Source: JACCZR01 sp963844805
GTDB taxonomy: Bacteria > Actinomycetota > Thermoleophilia > Solirubrobacterales > Thermoleophilaceae
Direction: 5' to 3'
Length of the DNA: 64,000 bases
Assembly (NCBI GenBank): GCA_963844805.1
Contig: CAWJPU010000002.1
Location: 62,001 to 126,000, forward strand
Both the position numbers and the translations under genes were made by a program. The notes beneath the pieces are model-generated. The model was not told the DNA's origin and searched no databases. It saw only the letters and a program-made list of their open reading frames with translations. Below are positions 26,556-35,136 of this stretch, one piece after another. Position 1 is the stretch's first letter. Every line of letters begins with the position of its first letter.

Positions 26556-28177
26556 CCGGGCTCGGCCACCAGCTTTCCGGGGTTCATGATCCCCTTCGGG
26601 TCGAGCTCGTCCTTGGTCGCGCGCAGCAGCGCCAGACCGAGGTCCCCCACCTCGTCGCGCATCCAGGGCAGGTGGTCCCGCCCTACCGCGTGGTGGTGGG
26701 TGATGGTGCCGCCCGCGGCGACGATCGCCTCGCTGGCTGCGCTCTTGGCCGCGCTCCACTGCTCCAGCTCGGCCCCCTCCTCCTGGCGCGCCAGGAACGT
26801 GAAGTAGAGCGAGGCGCCCGACGGGTAGAGGTGGGACACGTGGCACATCACCAGCGGCGGGGTGCCGCGATCGGTGAGGGTGTCGCGCAGGGCGGCCGCG
26901 ACGGCCTCGCGCAGCCCCGCGAGGGCGCTCCAGGAGGTGGCGGTCTCCAGCGTCTCGGCCATGATGCCCCGGTCCATCAGGACATCGCGAAGGTACGGGC
27001 CCGCGAAGCGCCCATGCTCCCAGGAGCGGCCCGGGCGCCCGCCCAGCGAGACGCCGCCGGCTGCCCGCAATAACGAGCCGGTGCGCTTCTGGCGCTGGGA
27101 GACGTCATCCGAGCTGCCCTCGTAGCCCACGATGGCCAGGCAGCCGCCTTCGTGGCCACGGGCCTTCAGGTAGGCGCGCCCCAGGCGCTGGGTGCGCCCC
27201 GCGCCGGCCTGGGCCAGCGACAGCCGCGTCTCCTCCTCGTCGGACAGGCGCGCCACGTCTGGGGACGCGCCGCGCTGCTCCAGCGCCCGGAAGGCCTCGC
27301 AGCCGTCGGCGAAGGAGGCGAACGACCAGCCCTCGTAGATGCGCTCGGCCGGAGCGGGGCGCACGCGCAGGGTCGCCTCGGTGATCACGCCCAGCGCGCC
27401 CTCGGACCCCACCACCAGCTCGAGCAGGGACGGCCCCGCCGCGGTGGCGGGCACCGGGCCGAGCACCAGCTCGCCGGCGGGCGCGCACAGGCGCAGCCCC
27501 TCGACCAGCTCATCGATGCGCCCGTAGCCCGTGGAGGCCTGGCCTGCCGACCGGGTGGCCACCCAGCCGCCGACCGTCGAGTACTCGAACGACTGCGGGA
27601 AGTGGCCCAGCGTCAGCCCCCGGGCGCCCAGCTCGGCCTCGGCACTCGGGCCGAACAGGCCGGCGCCCAGCGTCGCGGTCAGCGACACGTCGTCGACGTC
27701 GGCCACGGCGTCGAGGTTGGCCAGGTCGAGTGTGATCACCGCGTCGTGGGGCCCGCGCAGCGGCTCGACGCCGCCGACGACGCTGGTTCCACCGCCGAAG
27801 GGCACCACCGCCACGCCGTGCTCGGCGCAGGCGGCCAGCACGGCGGGCAGCTGGGCGGCGGAATCCGGCACCAGGACCGCGTCGGGGGCGCCGGAGAAGT
27901 CGGCGGCGCGAAGGCGCACCAGATCGGCGTAGCCACGGCCCGCGGCGTGGCCGACGCGCGTCTCGAGGTCGATGCGCAGCGCCTCGGGGCCCGAGGCCGC
28001 CACCAGCGCCGCGTGGGCTGCGGGGGTGAGCCGCGGGGCCTGCAGCTCGACCCCTTCCAGGGAGGCGCGTCCGCGCCGGACCTCCAGATCGGCCCCCAGC
28101 TCGTCGCGCAGCAGCGCCTCGGCCGCCGGCGTCAGCTCGGGGTCGTGCCCGTCCTCGCCCCAGCCCCACCAGCGCAT
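26552..28177 (-). CDS. FAD-linked oxidase, alkyl-DHAP-synthase-like
   Basis: 541 residues with an intact frame. FAD-binding loop VVPFGGGTSVVGGVEPLRG, then FPQSFEYSTVGGWVATRSAG, and a C-terminal His run TITHHHAVGRDHLPWMRDE, the arrangement of alkyldihydroxyacetonephosphate synthase (ether lipid synthesis). Actinobacterial members often begin MRWWGWG as here. Oxidase activity on another 2-hydroxy acid cannot be excluded. The ATG overlaps the preceding SRPBCC stop by one base (TGATG). Confidence 0.85.
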   Translation of the reverse strand: MRWWGWGEDGHDPELTPAAEALLRDELGADLEVRRGRASLEGVELQAPRLTPAAHAALVAASGPEALRIDLETRVGHAAGRGYADLVRLRAADFSGAPDAVLVPDSAAQLPAVLAACAEHGVAVVPFGGGTSVVGGVEPLRGPHDAVITLDLANLDAVADVDDVSLTATLGAGLFGPSAEAELGARGLTLGHFPQSFEYSTVGGWVATRSAGQASTGYGRIDELVEGLRLCAPAGELVLGPVPATAAGPSLLELVVGSEGALGVITEATLRVRPAPAERIYEGWSFASFADGCEAFRALEQRGASPDVARLSDEEETRLSLAQAGAGRTQRLGRAYLKARGHEGGCLAIVGYEGSSDDVSQRQKRTGSLLRAAGGVSLGGRPGRSWEHGRFAGPYLRDVLMDRGIMAETLETATSWSALAGLREAVAAALRDTLTDRGTPPLVMCHVSHLYPSGASLYFTFLARQEEGAELEQWSAAKSAASEAIVAAGGTITHHHAVGRDHLPWMRDEVGDLGLALLRATKDELDPKGIMNPGKLVAEPG

Positions 28178-28617
28178 CAGCTGCCCTCCGCCAGGGTCGC
28201 CAGCCCCTCCAGGGCCCGGTCGAGCGTCTTGCGCGTGGCCAGCCGGATCTGGATCACGCCGAAGCGCGCGAAGCCGCGCAAGCGGGTGCGGTGGGCCAGC
28301 TCCACCCTGGTGCCGTCTCCCTCGGGCTCCAGCACCAGCTGGTAGCGCGAGTCGCTCATGATGCGCTCGAAGGGCGACTCCTCCAGCTCGTGGCGCCACA
28401 CCAGCCGCTCGGGCTCGACCGACTCGAGCACCGTGTAGTCCGCGCGCAGGGTCTTGCCGCGCGCGGTCGTCATGACCGTCGTCCATGCGCCCTGGTCGGC
28501 CTCCTCCACCCGGCTGACCAAGGGCCACCACTGCGGCAGGCGCTCGGGGTCGCGGGCCACCGCCCACACCCTTTCAGGCGGTGCGCTCAGCGCCCGCTCT
28601 CGCTTGACGGTGGGCAC
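28177..28617 (-). CDS. SRPBCC/START-like ligand-binding protein
   Basis: 146 residues (VPTVKRERALSAPPERVWAV). The Bet v1-like fold is suggested by APPERVWAVARDPERLPQWW at the start, a central ERLVWRHELEESPFER, and a long C-terminal helix IQIRLATRKTLDRALEGL. Family members bind lipids or polyketides; no ligand can be inferred. The GTG start overlaps the apt stop by one base. Confidence 0.82.
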   Translation of the reverse strand: MPTVKRERALSAPPERVWAVARDPERLPQWWPLVSRVEEADQGAWTTVMTTARGKTLRADYTVLESVEPERLVWRHELEESPFERIMSDSRYQLVLEPEGDGTRVELAHRTRLRGFARFGVIQIRLATRKTLDRALEGLATLAEGS

Positions 28618-29151
28618 TACTCGCTCCCGTAGGCGACCAGGCTGTGCACGTCGCGGCCCGCAAGGCGCTCGCGCCCGTTCAGGAACTCGAGCTCGACCAG
28701 GAACGCGCAGCCCACCACCTGGCCGCCCGCCCGCTCGACCAGGCCGCAGAGTGCCTCCGCGGTCCCGCCGGTGGCCAGCAGGTCGTCGTGGACGAGCACG
28801 CGCGCTCCGCCCCGCATCGCGTCGCTGTGCACCTCCAGCGCGTCCACGCCGTACTCGAGCTCGTACTCCTCCGAGGACACCTCGCGCGGGAGCTTGCCGG
28901 GTTTGCGAGCGAGGACGAAGCCCGCCCCGGCGGCCACCGCCACCGCCCCGCCCAGGACGAAGCCGCGCGCCTCGGCGGAGACCACGTACTCCACCTCGCG
29001 CGAGCGCGCGTAGTCGGCCAGCCGGCTCGACGGCGCACGCCAGCGCCGCGGCGTCGAGCAGCAAGGGCGTGATGTCCTTGAAGACGATCCCCGGGCGCGG
29101 GAAGTCGGGGACGTCCTGGATGTGCGACCGGAGGTCCGGCGCCGCGCTCAC
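28617..29151 (-). CDS. apt: adenine phosphoribosyltransferase (frameshifted)
   Basis: Purine salvage enzyme converting adenine and PRPP to AMP. GTG 29151 gives VSAAPDLRSHIQDVPDFPRP with GIVFKDITPLL; the frame changes near 29027 (CAVEP to LADYARSREVEYVV, one extra base). FVLARKPGKLPREV follows, and the PRPP loop is VLVHDDLLATGGTAEAL. Corrected length about 178 residues, normal. The start overlaps the merR stop by four bases (GTGA). Confidence 0.93.
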
Positions 29152-29876
29152 CGCGTGAGCTTGCGAAGGTCCCGTATGAGCAGCAGGTGCTTGAGGTTGG
29201 AGGCGATCGCGGCCAGGTTCTCCAGCGCCTCCACCGCCTCGCGGCGGCGCGCCGGATTCCGCGAGCGCAGCGCCGGGGCCAGGATCTGCTCCAGCAGGGC
29301 GGCCTCGCGGTCGGCCGAGGTGCGAAAGACGCGCAGGTTGCGCCCGCCCACGCCGAAGCGCTTCAGCTCCTGGGTGGCGCGCACGATCTCGCGGTCGGTG
29401 TCGTCGTAGAGCGTCTCGCCGTCGACCTTCTCGCCCTTGATCACGCCGTATTCCTCGAGCTCCTTGACCAGCCCGCGGTCGGCGCCGGTCTCCTCGAGCA
29501 CGTCCTCCAGGCGGTACTGGGCCTCGTGGCCGCCCTCCACGCTCGCGCGCCGCAGCGCCCCGCGCTGGTCGCCGGACTTGGGGCTCGACTTGGCGATCTC
29601 CTGGTCGGCGCGCCCCGCCGCGAGCTCCTGGCGAATCACGCGCAGGGGTAGGAACTCGTCGCGCTGCAGGCGCAGGATGGTGCGCAGCCGGGCCACGTCG
29701 GCCGGCGCGTAGAGCCGGTAGCCGCCCTGCGTGCGGCGCGGCGACAGCAGCTTCTGGTCCTCCAGGTAGCGCACCTTGGAGATCGAGATGTCGGGGAACT
29801 CGCGCTCGAGCTGCTTGACGACCGCGCCGATGGTCAGCGCCTTCGTGGGCCGTACCGCGGGGACTTCCGTGCTCAC
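29148..29876 (-). CDS. MerR-family regulator, FtsR/Rv1828-like
   Basis: 242 residues. N-terminal winged helix: ALTIGAVVKQLEREFPDISI, then KVRYLEDQKLLSPRRTQGGY, RLYAPADVARL. The C-terminal half is an effector/dimer domain without Cys clusters. This matches FtsR (Rv1828), the activator of ftsZ in Corynebacteriales, which also lies next to the FHA protein GarA. Here the start overlaps the FHA stop (ATGA). The window has no ftsZ, so its target cannot be shown. Confidence 0.85.
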   Translation of the reverse strand: MSTEVPAVRPTKALTIGAVVKQLEREFPDISISKVRYLEDQKLLSPRRTQGGYRLYAPADVARLRTILRLQRDEFLPLRVIRQELAAGRADQEIAKSSPKSGDQRGALRRASVEGGHEAQYRLEDVLEETGADRGLVKELEEYGVIKGEKVDGETLYDDTDREIVRATQELKRFGVGGRNLRVFRTSADREAALLEQILAPALRSRNPARRREAVEALENLAAIASNLKHLLLIRDLRKLTR

Positions 29877-30337
29877 CGCTCGAGGTAGGTGAGCTTGTAC
29901 TTGCCCACCTGCAGCTCGTCGCCGTTGGCCAGCCGGTGGGACTCGATCCGGCGCCGGTTGACGTAGGTGCCGTTGAGCGAGCCCAGGTCGTCGATGTACA
30001 GCCCGTCCCGGCGCCGCACCAGCAGCGCATGGTTGCGCGACACCGTCACGTCGTCGAGGAACACCTCGGCGTCCGGGCTGCGCCCGATCGTCATCCGGTC
30101 GCCGGCCACGTTGAACAGCTCCCCCGAGCGCCCGCCGCCGGCCCGGATGACCAGGGTCGCCCCCTCGCCCGCGACCTCCTCGAGGTCGACCGGCCTCAGC
30201 TCCCCGGTCTCGTCGACCTGGTAGGTCTCGGTGGTGTCACCGCCGCCCGAGGGCTTGGTGTCGCCCAGGAAGGCGCCGCACTTCGAGCAGTAGTTGGCGC
30301 CCTCGGCGTTGACAAATCCACATTCGGGGCAGTGCAC
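29873..30337 (-). CDS. zinc-ribbon FHA-domain protein, GarA-like
   Basis: 154 residues from GTG 30337. A two-CxxC zinc ribbon (MHCPECGFVNAEGANYCSKC) is followed by GGDTTETYQVDE, resembling the phosphorylated ETTSVF segment of GarA, then one FHA domain: MTIGRSPDAEVFLDDVTVSR (Arg86, Ser100), NHALLVRRR, IDDLGSLNGTYVN. GarA binds and inhibits 2-oxoglutarate dehydrogenase and glutamate dehydrogenase and is switched off by Ser/Thr kinases; the zinc ribbon is a difference from mycobacterial GarA. It lies between the rsiG-like gene and merR. Confidence 0.88.
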   Translation of the reverse strand: MHCPECGFVNAEGANYCSKCGAFLGDTKPSGGGDTTETYQVDETGELRPVDLEEVAGEGATLVIRAGGGRSGELFNVAGDRMTIGRSPDAEVFLDDVTVSRNHALLVRRRDGLYIDDLGSLNGTYVNRRRIESHRLANGDELQVGKYKLTYLER

Positions 30338-30344
30338 CCTCGGA

Positions 30345-30582
30345 CTACTCGCCTTCGGGATGGCCTTGCCGGAGAGGATGTCGCTGAGCTGCTGGACGTC
30401 GTTGCCGGGATGACGGCCTCGCCCTCCTCGTGCTTCGCGCAGCCGGTTGACCAGCTCCGCGCGCAGGATGTCGATCTTGCCGTGCAGGAGCCGGCGCTGG
30501 TAGAGACCTCCTGCTCGTCTCGGAGCTCGATATACTCGAGCTCCTGGTCGGAGAGGGCGCCTGGATCGGGGGACGTGTCCAT
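30345..30582 (-). CDS. RsiG-like c-di-GMP-responsive anti-sigma factor, single motif (frameshifted)
   Basis: ATG 30582 gives MDTSPDPGALSDQELEYIEL then RDEQEVS, after which the frame changes near 30505 into YQRRLLHGKIDILRAELVNR. Joined, this gives E-x3-S-x2-R-x3-H-x3-D (Glu23, Ser27, Arg30, His34, Asp38), matching the c-di-GMP-binding motif E-x3-S-x2-R-x3-Q-x3-D of RsiG with Q changed to H. A linker and DVQQLSDILSGKAIPK follow. RsiG sequesters the sporulation sigma WhiG; a one-motif homodimer is known from Rubrobacter. The end is uncertain: a TAG at 30347-30345 needs another shift, otherwise the frame runs into the FHA gene. Confidence 0.72.
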
Positions 30583-30634
30583 TTTGCGGGTCAGGTCCTT
30601 TCGTGCGGAGGCCGGGCGAGTCTACAGGTAGGCA

Positions 30635-31351
30635 TCAAGTCGAGCTTGAGGGTCGGCCGCGTAAATGACGCACGCCGTCTCTCAGGTAGAGGAACGTGGC
30701 GCCAAGGGTCATCGCGAGCCCCACGTAGAGCATCGCCTCGGGAAGCCAGCTGTCGATCACCAGGGCGAGACCGAGCGCGCCCATCGTGGGCCAGACCGCC
30801 CAGCGGCCCAGCATGTTCACCGAGATGTCCACCCCGCGCTTCAGCGAGATCTGCGTCAGCACCAGCATCAGCACCTCCCGGGCGGCCAGCACCACCAGCG
30901 CCCACCGGGGCAGCAGCTCGAAGTGGAAGCAGACCACGACTCCCGAGACCACCAGGAGCCGGTCGGTGAGCGGGTCCATGAGGGCGCCGAGGCGGCTGTA
31001 CTGGCCGGTCAGGCGGGCGGTGAGGCCATCGAGGTAGTCGGTCGCGGAGATGAAGGCGAACAGGAGGAACGCCTGGGTGCTGCGGCCGTCGGGGTCCGAG
31101 AAGGCCAGCACCACGAACAGCGGGATCAGCGCCAGGCGCACGAAGCCGATGGCGTTCGGCAGCGTGAACGGGTGCAACGGCATCTGGCGCAAGGTCTCCG
31201 GCGGCGGGGGCCCCGAGCGGTCCAGGCCGAGCAGGCGCCTGCGGGTGCGCTCGCGGACGGCCTCCGTGCGCTCCTTGACCGCCTCCACGCGCTCCTCGAC
31301 CTTCTCCCGGGCCGCCTCGCCGCGGGTCTTGCCTACGGGAGCGTCAGCCAT
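30635..31351 (-). CDS. pgsA: CDP-alcohol phosphatidyltransferase (phosphatidylglycerophosphate synthase type)
   Basis: 238 residues. The CDP-alcohol phosphotransferase signature DG-x2-AR-x8-G-x3-D-x3-D is complete in YLDGLTARLTGQYSRLGA followed by LMDPLTDRL; several membrane helices follow. Before the first helix there is a 50-residue highly charged helical extension (EKVEERVEAVKERTEAVRER). Probably makes phosphatidylglycerophosphate from CDP-diacylglycerol. The ATG lies 19 bases inside the end of proS. Confidence 0.87.
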   Translation of the reverse strand: MADAPVGKTRGEAAREKVEERVEAVKERTEAVRERTRRRLLGLDRSGPPPPETLRQMPLHPFTLPNAIGFVRLALIPLFVVLAFSDPDGRSTQAFLLFAFISATDYLDGLTARLTGQYSRLGALMDPLTDRLLVVSGVVVCFHFELLPRWALVVLAAREVLMLVLTQISLKRGVDISVNMLGRWAVWPTMGALGLALVIDSWLPEAMLYVGLAMTLGATFLYLRDGVRHLRGRPSSST

Positions 31352-33032
31352 AGGTCCTTCGCCGCCCTCGCCGCGCCCTCCAAGGGCAGCTCGCGCTTCT
31401 CCTGCCCGCGCCGGATCTGGGCCTCGACCTCGCCCTTCTCGACCCCGCGCTTGCCCACCGTCAGTCGCAGCGGGCAGCCGAGCAGCTCGGCGTCGGCGAA
31501 CTTCTCCCCCGCCCCGGCCTCGCGGTCGTCGTAGATCACGTCCAGCCCCTCGTCCCGGAGGCCGGAGTAGAGGCCGTCGGCCACCTCTCGCGCCGGCTCG
31601 CCGTCGCGGCCCAGCGTCACCAGCTCGACGTCGAATGGGGCGAGCGCCCTGGGCCAGGAGATCCCCTGCTCGTCGGCGTGCTGCTCGATCGCGGCCGCGA
31701 CGATGCGCGCCGGCCCGATCCCGTAGGAGCCCATCCAGATCGGGTGCTCGGTGCCCGACTCGTCCAGGTAGCGGGCGCCCAGCGGCTCGGAAAAGCGGGT
31801 GCCGAGCTTGAAGATGTTGCCCACCTCGATGGCGGGCTCGATGCGGATGGTCGCGCCGCCGGGGCAGGTGTCGCCGGCCTCGACGGTGCGCACGTCGGCC
31901 CAGGTGGGGTCGAAGTCGCGCCCCGGCTCTACGCCTCGGAGGTGCATGTCGGGCTCGGTTGGCGCCGGTCACCAGGCCGCGCAGGCCGCGCAGGGCCTCG
32001 TCGGCCACCACCTCGACCCGCGCGCCGACCGGCCCGATGTAGCCCGCCACGGTGCCGAACAGGTCGCGTACCTCCTCCTCGTGGGCCGGGCGCGCCTCGG
32101 CGCCCAGCGAGTTGGCGAGCTTGATCGGGTTCAGCCGGTGGTCGCCGCGCAGGACCACCAGCACCGGGCCGCGATCCTCCACCACCATCGGCATCGCCTT
32201 GATCAGCGCGGTGGCGGGCACGCTCAGCAGCCGCGAGACCGCCTCGATGCTGGTGGCGGCCGGGGTGTCGACCTCCTCCGGGGCGTCCAGCGGCTCGGGC
32301 AGGGCCTCGGGCGGCGCGGGCGTCGCACTCGCGACCTCGACGTTGGCGGCGTAGCCGGCGTCCGACAGCGCCACATCGTTCTCGCCGGCCGGCGCAAGGC
32401 GCCATGTACTCGTGGGCGCCGAAGCCGCCCATCATCCCCACGTCGGACTCCACCCGGTACCACTCGAGCCCGGCCCGGTCGAAGACGCGGTCATAGGCGC
32501 CGGCGTACAGGTCGTAGGAGCGGTCGAGGCCCTCGCGGTCGCGGTCGAACGAGTAGGCGTCCTTCATGATGAACTCGCGCGTGCGCAGGACCCCCGCGCG
32601 CGGGCGCGGCTCGTCGCGCTCCTTGGTCTGGAAGTGGTAGAGGAGCTTGGGGAGGTCGCGGTAGGAGCGCACCTCACGGGCCATGTGGAAGGTCAGGGCC
32701 TCCTCGTGGGTCATGGCCAGGACCAGGTCGGCGCCCCTGCGGTCCTGGAGCTTGAACAGCTCGTCGATGTCGTAGCGGCCCGAGGCTCGCCAGAGCTCGG
32801 CCGGCTGGAGCACGGGCATCAGCATCTCCTGGGCGCCGATGGCGTCCATCTCCTCGCGCACGATCTGCTCGGCGTTGCGGTGGGCGCGCCAGCCCGCCGG
32901 CAGCCAGGACCACATCCCCGCTCCCAGCTGGCGCGCCATGCCCGCCCGGACCAGCAGCCGGTGGGAGACGGCCTCGGCGTCGGCCGGCGCCTCCTTGGTG
33001 GTGGGAAGGAAGTACTGAGTGAGGCGCGTCAC
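31333..33032 (-). CDS. proS: prolyl-tRNA synthetase (two frameshifts)
   Basis: Class II synthetase of the bacterial type with an editing insertion. ATG 33032 gives MTRLTQYFLPTTKEAPADAE; motif 2 region LLYHFQTKERDEPRPRAGVL, then EFIMKDAYSFDRD. The frame changes near 32398 (HEYMAPC to VALSDAGYAANVEV) and near 31962 (GLVTGAN to MHLRGVEPGRDFDPTW), each equal to one extra base. The editing domain contains ALIKAMPMVVEDRGPVLVVL and GDHRLNPIKLANSLGAE. Motif 3 lies in IWMGSYGIGPARIVAAAIEQ. Corrected length about 566 residues. An essential gene, so the breaks are probably sequence errors. Confidence 0.93.
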
Positions 33033-33105
33033 GCTGCTCCGAGTCTAGGTTCCGGGTGCCGCGCGCATGCCTCCCCAGCCGAGGCCGCCTCGGCGCCGGA
33101 CAGCT

Positions 33106-34401
33106 CTAAGCCCGCGTGAAGCGCCGGCCGGCGGTCGGCGAGACGTCCTCGCCGAGCCGCTTGCGGTCGGTCTTGGGCGCGCCCGCCATCGGGAGGGAGT
33201 CGCCCTCGGCCATGGCCTGCTCGCTGGCGGCCGCGGCCTCCATGGCCGCCATCCGCTCGGGCGTCATCTCGCCCGCGTTCTCCTCTTCGATCTTCTGGAG
33301 CCACTCGGCGCCCTCGGCGGCCTTCGCGTCGTCGCGCTGCACGCGGCCGAGCTTCAGCGACCGGTCGATCTCGGTGAACAGCTCCTCCACCAGGCGCTCC
33401 TGGGGCACCTTCCGCAGCGGCTCGCCGCCGGCGAAGATCAAGCCCTCGTTCTTGGCGCCCGTGATGCCGAAGTCGGCGTGGGAAGCCTCGCCGATCCCGT
33501 TGACGGCGCAGCCCAGCACCGCGACTTCGATCGGCTCGTCGTAGGCCTCGAGCCGGGTCTCGACCTCGGCCACCACGGTGTCCATGTCGAACTGGAGCCG
33601 GCCGCAGGTCGGGCAGGCGATCAGGACCGGGCCCTTCTCGCGTAGCTTGAGCGCCTTCAGGATCTCCCAGGCGACCTTGACCTCCTCCTCGGCGTGGAAG
33701 GTCGACAGCGAGATGCGCACGGTGTCGCCGATGCCGTCGGCCAGCAGGGTCCCGAGGCCAACGGCGGACTTCAGCGAGCCGGTCCACTTGGTGCCGGCCT
33801 CGGTGATGCCGAGGTGCAGCGGGTAGGGGATCCGTTCGGCCAGCAGCCGGTTGGAGGCGATCGTGTTCGGCACGCTGGTGGACTTGATCGACACCTTGAA
33901 GTCCTCGAAGTCCAGCCGCTCCATCAGCTCGACGTACTCCACCGCGGCCTGGACCAGCGCCTCGACCGAGTTCTCGCGCTCGAGCTCGTGCAGGTGCTTG
34001 GGCAGCGAGCCGGAGTTGACCCCGATGCGCAGCGGGGTCCCGGCGGCCTTGGCGCGCTCGGTCACCTCGCCGGTCTTCTCGTGGCCGCCGATGTTGCCCG
34101 GGTTGATGCGCACGCAGTGCGCGCCGGCGTCGATCGCCTTCAGCGCCAGGGTGTGGTTGAAGTGGATGTCGGCGATCACCGGGATCGGCGACTCGACCAC
34201 GAGGCGCTTGAGCGCGTCCACGTCCTTGTCGCGCGGGACGGCACAGCGGACGATGTCGCCGCCGGCGTCCGCGATCGCGCGAATCTGCTTGAGCGTGGCG
34301 TCGTAGTCGGCCGTCTCGGTCTTGGTCATCGACTGCACGGCGACCGGCGCGCCGCCGCCGATCTTCACGCCGCCGACATCGATCTGGCGCTCGGAAGGCA
34401 C
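33106..34401 (-). CDS. ispG: 4-hydroxy-3-methylbut-2-enyl diphosphate synthase (flavodoxin/ferredoxin dependent)
   Basis: 431 residues, frame intact. Reduces MEcPP to HMBPP in the MEP isoprenoid pathway using a 4Fe-4S cluster. TIM-barrel start VQSMTKTETADYDATLKQI, cluster ligands in LIACPTCGRLQFD and VAVLGCAVNGIGEA with the conserved Glu. The C-terminal 70 residues (from about LQKIEEENAGEMTPERMAAM) are a charged extension without catalytic motifs. It heads the ispG-proS-pgsA run. Confidence 0.95.
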   Translation of the reverse strand: MPSERQIDVGGVKIGGGAPVAVQSMTKTETADYDATLKQIRAIADAGGDIVRCAVPRDKDVDALKRLVVESPIPVIADIHFNHTLALKAIDAGAHCVRINPGNIGGHEKTGEVTERAKAAGTPLRIGVNSGSLPKHLHELERENSVEALVQAAVEYVELMERLDFEDFKVSIKSTSVPNTIASNRLLAERIPYPLHLGITEAGTKWTGSLKSAVGLGTLLADGIGDTVRISLSTFHAEEEVKVAWEILKALKLREKGPVLIACPTCGRLQFDMDTVVAEVETRLEAYDEPIEVAVLGCAVNGIGEASHADFGITGAKNEGLIFAGGEPLRKVPQERLVEELFTEIDRSLKLGRVQRDDAKAAEGAEWLQKIEEENAGEMTPERMAAMEAAAASEQAMAEGDSLPMAGAPKTDRKRLGEDVSPTAGRRFTRA

Positions 34402-34414
34402 GCCCTGAGGTTAG

Positions 34415-35075
34415 CTAGGCGAGCAGGGCGCCCATGCGCCGCAGGCGCCAGTCGGCCTCCTCCGGCCAGCTGTCGGGATCGGGCGGCCACCAGGCGAACT
34501 CGTCGTGCTCGGCGTCGGGCACGGGCCGGGCGTCTGAGGGGACCACGGCCTGGCCCACGAGCATCGCCACGCCGTTGGGAAGCCGCACCAGCGCCTCCAC
34601 CGTGGTGCGGGTGGGCCTGCAGCTGCCACTCCTCCTCCAGCTCGCGCGTGAGGGTCTCCACCGGGCTCTCCCCCACCTCCACGGCGCCGCCCGCGCCCAG
34701 CGCCCAGCGCTCGGCCCAGGTGGCCAGCCAAGCCGCGCGGCGGCCGGCAAGCCAGAAGCCGTCCTCGCGCCGCACCACGCACAGGGCGGTGAGGGAGTCG
34801 CAGGCCTCGCCCTCCACCAGCCGCAGCGCCCAGCGCGCCGGCTGGAGCTCGAGCCACAGGCCGCCGTCGCTGGCCTCGTGGTCGCGCATCCGCGCGGCCA
34901 TGCCGTCGTGGGCCGGCGAGCCGCGCTCGCTGAGGGCGGCCACGTGGGCGTCGGCGGCCTCGCTCAGCTCCGGGGAGGGCTCGTAGGCCGCCTGGTGCCA
35001 GCGCACGTCGACGTCCCGTGGATCCCAGGGCCCCCGGGCCAGCAGTGCTGCGGAAGACGACTCCACCCCACCCAT
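34415..35075 (-). CDS. NUDIX hydrolase (frameshifted)
   Basis: About 220 residues from ATG 35075 (MGGVESSSAALLARGPW). The Nudix box is GAVEVGESPVETLTRELEEE followed by WQL: G-x5-E-x7-RE-x2-EE present, the following Gly replaced by Gln. The frame changes near 34613 (EEWQLQA to TRTTVEALVRLPNGVAMLV, one extra base). It ends PDSWPEEADWRLRRMGALLA 13 bases upstream of ispG. Its start overlaps the region of the ECF42-type promoter of the divergent module. Confidence 0.82.
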
Positions 35076-35077
35076 GA

Positions 35078-35104
35078 TGTCGATTCCGCGATCCGGCGTT
35101 CGTG
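35078..35104 (+). promoter_or_regulatory. predicted ECF42-dependent promoter of the second module
   Basis: TGTCGA (35078-35083), 17 bases, then CGTG (35101-35104). It aligns over its whole length with the site at 4897-4871: both read TGTCGATT at the -35 and GTTCGT at the -10. The -10 has G instead of C in the last position. The predicted transcript would begin about 25 bases before the reductase ATG at 35137. Confidence 0.7.
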
Positions 35105-35136
35105 TAGGAGGTGAGAGCGATCGAAGGGAGACCGAG

